Of a DNA stretch of 64,000 nucleotides, positions 24,001 through 27,000 are shown in pieces. Below the pieces are notes generated by a model. The model had not been told where the DNA came from, searched no databases, and saw only the letters and a program-made list of their open reading frames with translations. The stretch spans positions 434,001-498,000 of the forward strand of contig OZ251236.1 of the NCBI GenBank assembly GCA_965240325.2, in the 5' to 3' direction. The stretch comes from Rebecca billardiae RCC1528 (Eukaryota; Haptophyta). The stretch's first letter is position 1; the number at the start of each line of letters is the position of its first letter. The position numbers and the translations under genes are program-made.

Positions 24001-27000
24001 GCAGTCGGCGGAGGCGACGGCGGTGGCGACGGTGGCGGGCTCGGCGGCGGGATCGGCGGCGGAGGCGACGGCGGCGGCGATGGCGGAGGCGACGGTGGTG
24101 GAGATGGCGGGGGGTTCGGCGGCGGTGACGGCGGTGGGCTTGGGGGTGGTGGGCTCGGCGGCGGGCTCGGCGGCGGGCTCGGCGGCGGGCTGGGCGGCGG
24201 CGAGGGCGGCGGCGACGGCGGCGGACTCGGCGGCGGGCTCGGTGGCGGCGAGGGCGGCCGACTTGGCGGCGGGCTGGGGGGCGGGCTCGGCGGCGGCGAG
24301 GGCGGCGGACTAGGCGGCGGAATGGGCGGCGGCGGGCTGGGCGGCGGGCTGGGTGGTGGGCTCGGTGGCGGCGATGGCGGCGGCGATGGCGGAGGTGACG
24401 GCGGAGGCGACGGCGGTGATGGCGGAGGCGACGGCGATGGTGGCGGAGGTGACGGCGATGGTGGCGGTGGCGACGCCAGAGGCGAAGGCGGCGGGCTCGG
24501 CGGGGGCTGCGGCGCAGTCGGCGGAGGCGACGGCGGTGGCGACGGTGGCGGGCTCGGCGGCGGGATCGGCGGCGGAGGCGACGGCGGCGGCGATGGCGGA
24601 GGCCACGGTGGTGGAGATGGCGGGGGGTTCGGCGGCGGTGACGGCGGTGGGCTTGGGGGTGGTGGGCTCGGCGGCGGGCTCGGCGGCGGGCTCGGCGGCG
24701 GGCTGGGCGGCGGCGAGGGCGGCGGCGACGGCGGCGGACTCGGCGGCGGGCTCGGTGGCGGCGAGGGCGGCCGACTTGGCGGCGGGCTGGGGGGCGGGCT
24801 CGGCGGCGGCGAGGGCGGCGGACTAGGCGGCGGAATGGGCGGCGGCGGGCTGGGCGGCGGGCTGGGTGGTGGGCTCGGTGGCGGCGATGGCGGCGGCGAT
24901 GGCGGAGGTGACGGCGGAGGCGACGGCGGTGATGGCGGAGGCGACGGCGATGGTGGCGGAGGTGACGGCGATGGTGGCGGAGGCGACGCCAGAGGCGAAG
25001 GCGGCGGGCTCGGCGGGGGCTGCGGCGCAGTCGGCGGAGGCGACGGCGGTGGCGACGGTGGCGGGCTCGGCGGCGGGATCGGCGGCGGAGGCGACGGCGG
25101 CGGCGATGGCGGAGGCGACGGTGGTGGAGATGGCGGGGGGTTCGGCGGCGGTGACGGCGGTGGGCTTGGGGGTGGTGGGCTCGGCGGCGGGCTCGGCGGC
25201 GGGCTCGGCGGCGGGCTGGGCGGCGGCGAGGGCGGCGGCGACGGCGGCGGACTCGGCGGCGGGCTCGGTGGCGGCGAGGGCGGCCGACTTGGCGGCGGGC
25301 TGGGGGGCGGGCTCGGCGGCGGCGAGGGCGGCGGACTAGGCGGCGGAATGGGCGGCGGCGGGCTGGGCGGCGGGCTGGGTGGTGGGCTCGGTGGCGGCGA
25401 TGGCGGCGGCGATGGCGGAGGCGACGGCGGAGGCGACGGCGGTGATGGCGGAGGCGACGGCGATGGTGGCGGAGGTGACGGCGATGGTGGCGGTGGCGAC
25501 GCCAGAGGCGAAGGCGGAGGGCTCGGCGGGGGCTGCGGCGCAGTCGGCGGAGGCGACGGCGGTGGCGAGGGTGGCGGGCTCGGCGGCGGGATCGGCGGCG
25601 GAGGCGACGGCGGCGGCGATGGCGGAGGCGACGGTGGTGGAGATGGCGGGGTGTTCGGCGGCGGTGACGGCGGTGGGCTTGGGGGTGGTGGGCTCGGCGG
25701 CGGGCTCGGCGGAGGGCTCGGCGGCGGGCTGGGCGGCGGCGAGGGCGGTGGCGACGGCGGCGGACTCGGCGGCGGGCTCGGCGGTGGCGAGGGCGGCGCA
25801 CTCGGCGGCGGGCTGGGGGGCGGGCTCGGCGGCGGCGAGGGCGGCGGACTAGGCGGCGGACTGGGCGGCGGCGGGCTGGGCGGCGGGCTGGGTGGTGGGC
25901 TCGGCGGCGGCGACGGCGGTGGCGATGGCGGAGGCGAGGGCGGAGAGCTCGGTGGCGGTGGCGACGGCGGCGGGGATGGTGGCGGCGAGGGCGGAGGCGA
26001 GGGCGGCGGTGAGGGCGGCGGTGACGGCGGTGGCGACGGTGGTAGCGACGGCGGAGGCGACGGTGGGGGCGAAGGCGATGGGCTTGGTGGCGGTGGCGAC
26101 GGCGGCGGGGATGGTGGCGGCGACGGCGGCGGACTGGGTGGCGGGCTCGGCGGCGGCGAGGGGGAATCAGGCGGCGGTGACGGCGGCGGACTCGGTGGCG
26201 GCGATGGCGGAGGCGACGGCGGCGGCAAAGGCGGCGGTGGTGATGGCGGTGGCGAGGGCGGCGGCGACGGTGGCGGCGAGGGCGGCGGCGAGGGCGGCGG
26301 CGAGGGCGGAGGCGTGGGCGGTGGAGATGGCGGCGGCGAGGGCGGAGGGCTCGGCGGCGGCGGCGAAGGCGGCGGCGACGGCGGTGGCGTCGGCGGCGGA
26401 CTAGGGGGCGGGCTCGGCGGTGGCGACGCCGCGGCCGGCGGTGGCGACGGCGGCGACGACGGCGGCGGCGACGGCGGCGGTGAGGGCGGTGGCACTGGTG
26501 GCGGGGGTGACGGTGGAGGTGACGGCGGCGGGCTTGGCGGCGGTGGTGATGGCGGAGGCGACGGCGGCGGCGACGGTGGCGGCGACGGCGGCGGCAAGGG
26601 CGGCGGAGTCGGTGGCGGCGGCGAAGGCGGCGGCGATGGCGGTGGCGATGGCGGTGGATTCGGTGGCGGGCTCGGCGGCGGCGCGGGCGACACTGGCGGC
26701 GGCGAGGGCGGCGGGCTCGGCGGCGGCGACGGCGGCGGAGACGGCGGCGGCGACGGCGGCGGCGACGGCGGCGGCATTGGCGGCGGGGGCGACGGCGGGG
26801 GCGATGGGGGCGACGAGGGCGGCGGCGAGGGCTGAGGCGACGGCGGAGGCGACGGTGGCGGTAACGGCGGAGGCGACGGCGGAGGCGACGGAGGCGGGCT
26901 CGGCGGCGGTGGCGACGGCGGCGGGGATGGTGGCGGCGATGGCGGCGGGCTCGGCGGCGGGCTCGGCGGCGGCGACGGTGGCGGTGACGGCGGCGGACTC

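Noticed and set aside
17840-26000. CRISPR-like or satellite array
   Set aside because: Units are contiguous coding repeats without unique spacers, in a eukaryotic gene.
17149-26835. Second plus-strand Gly-rich open frame of >3,200 codons
   Set aside because: Same reason: antisense of rod A; stop-free because the repeat has almost no T/A at stop positions.
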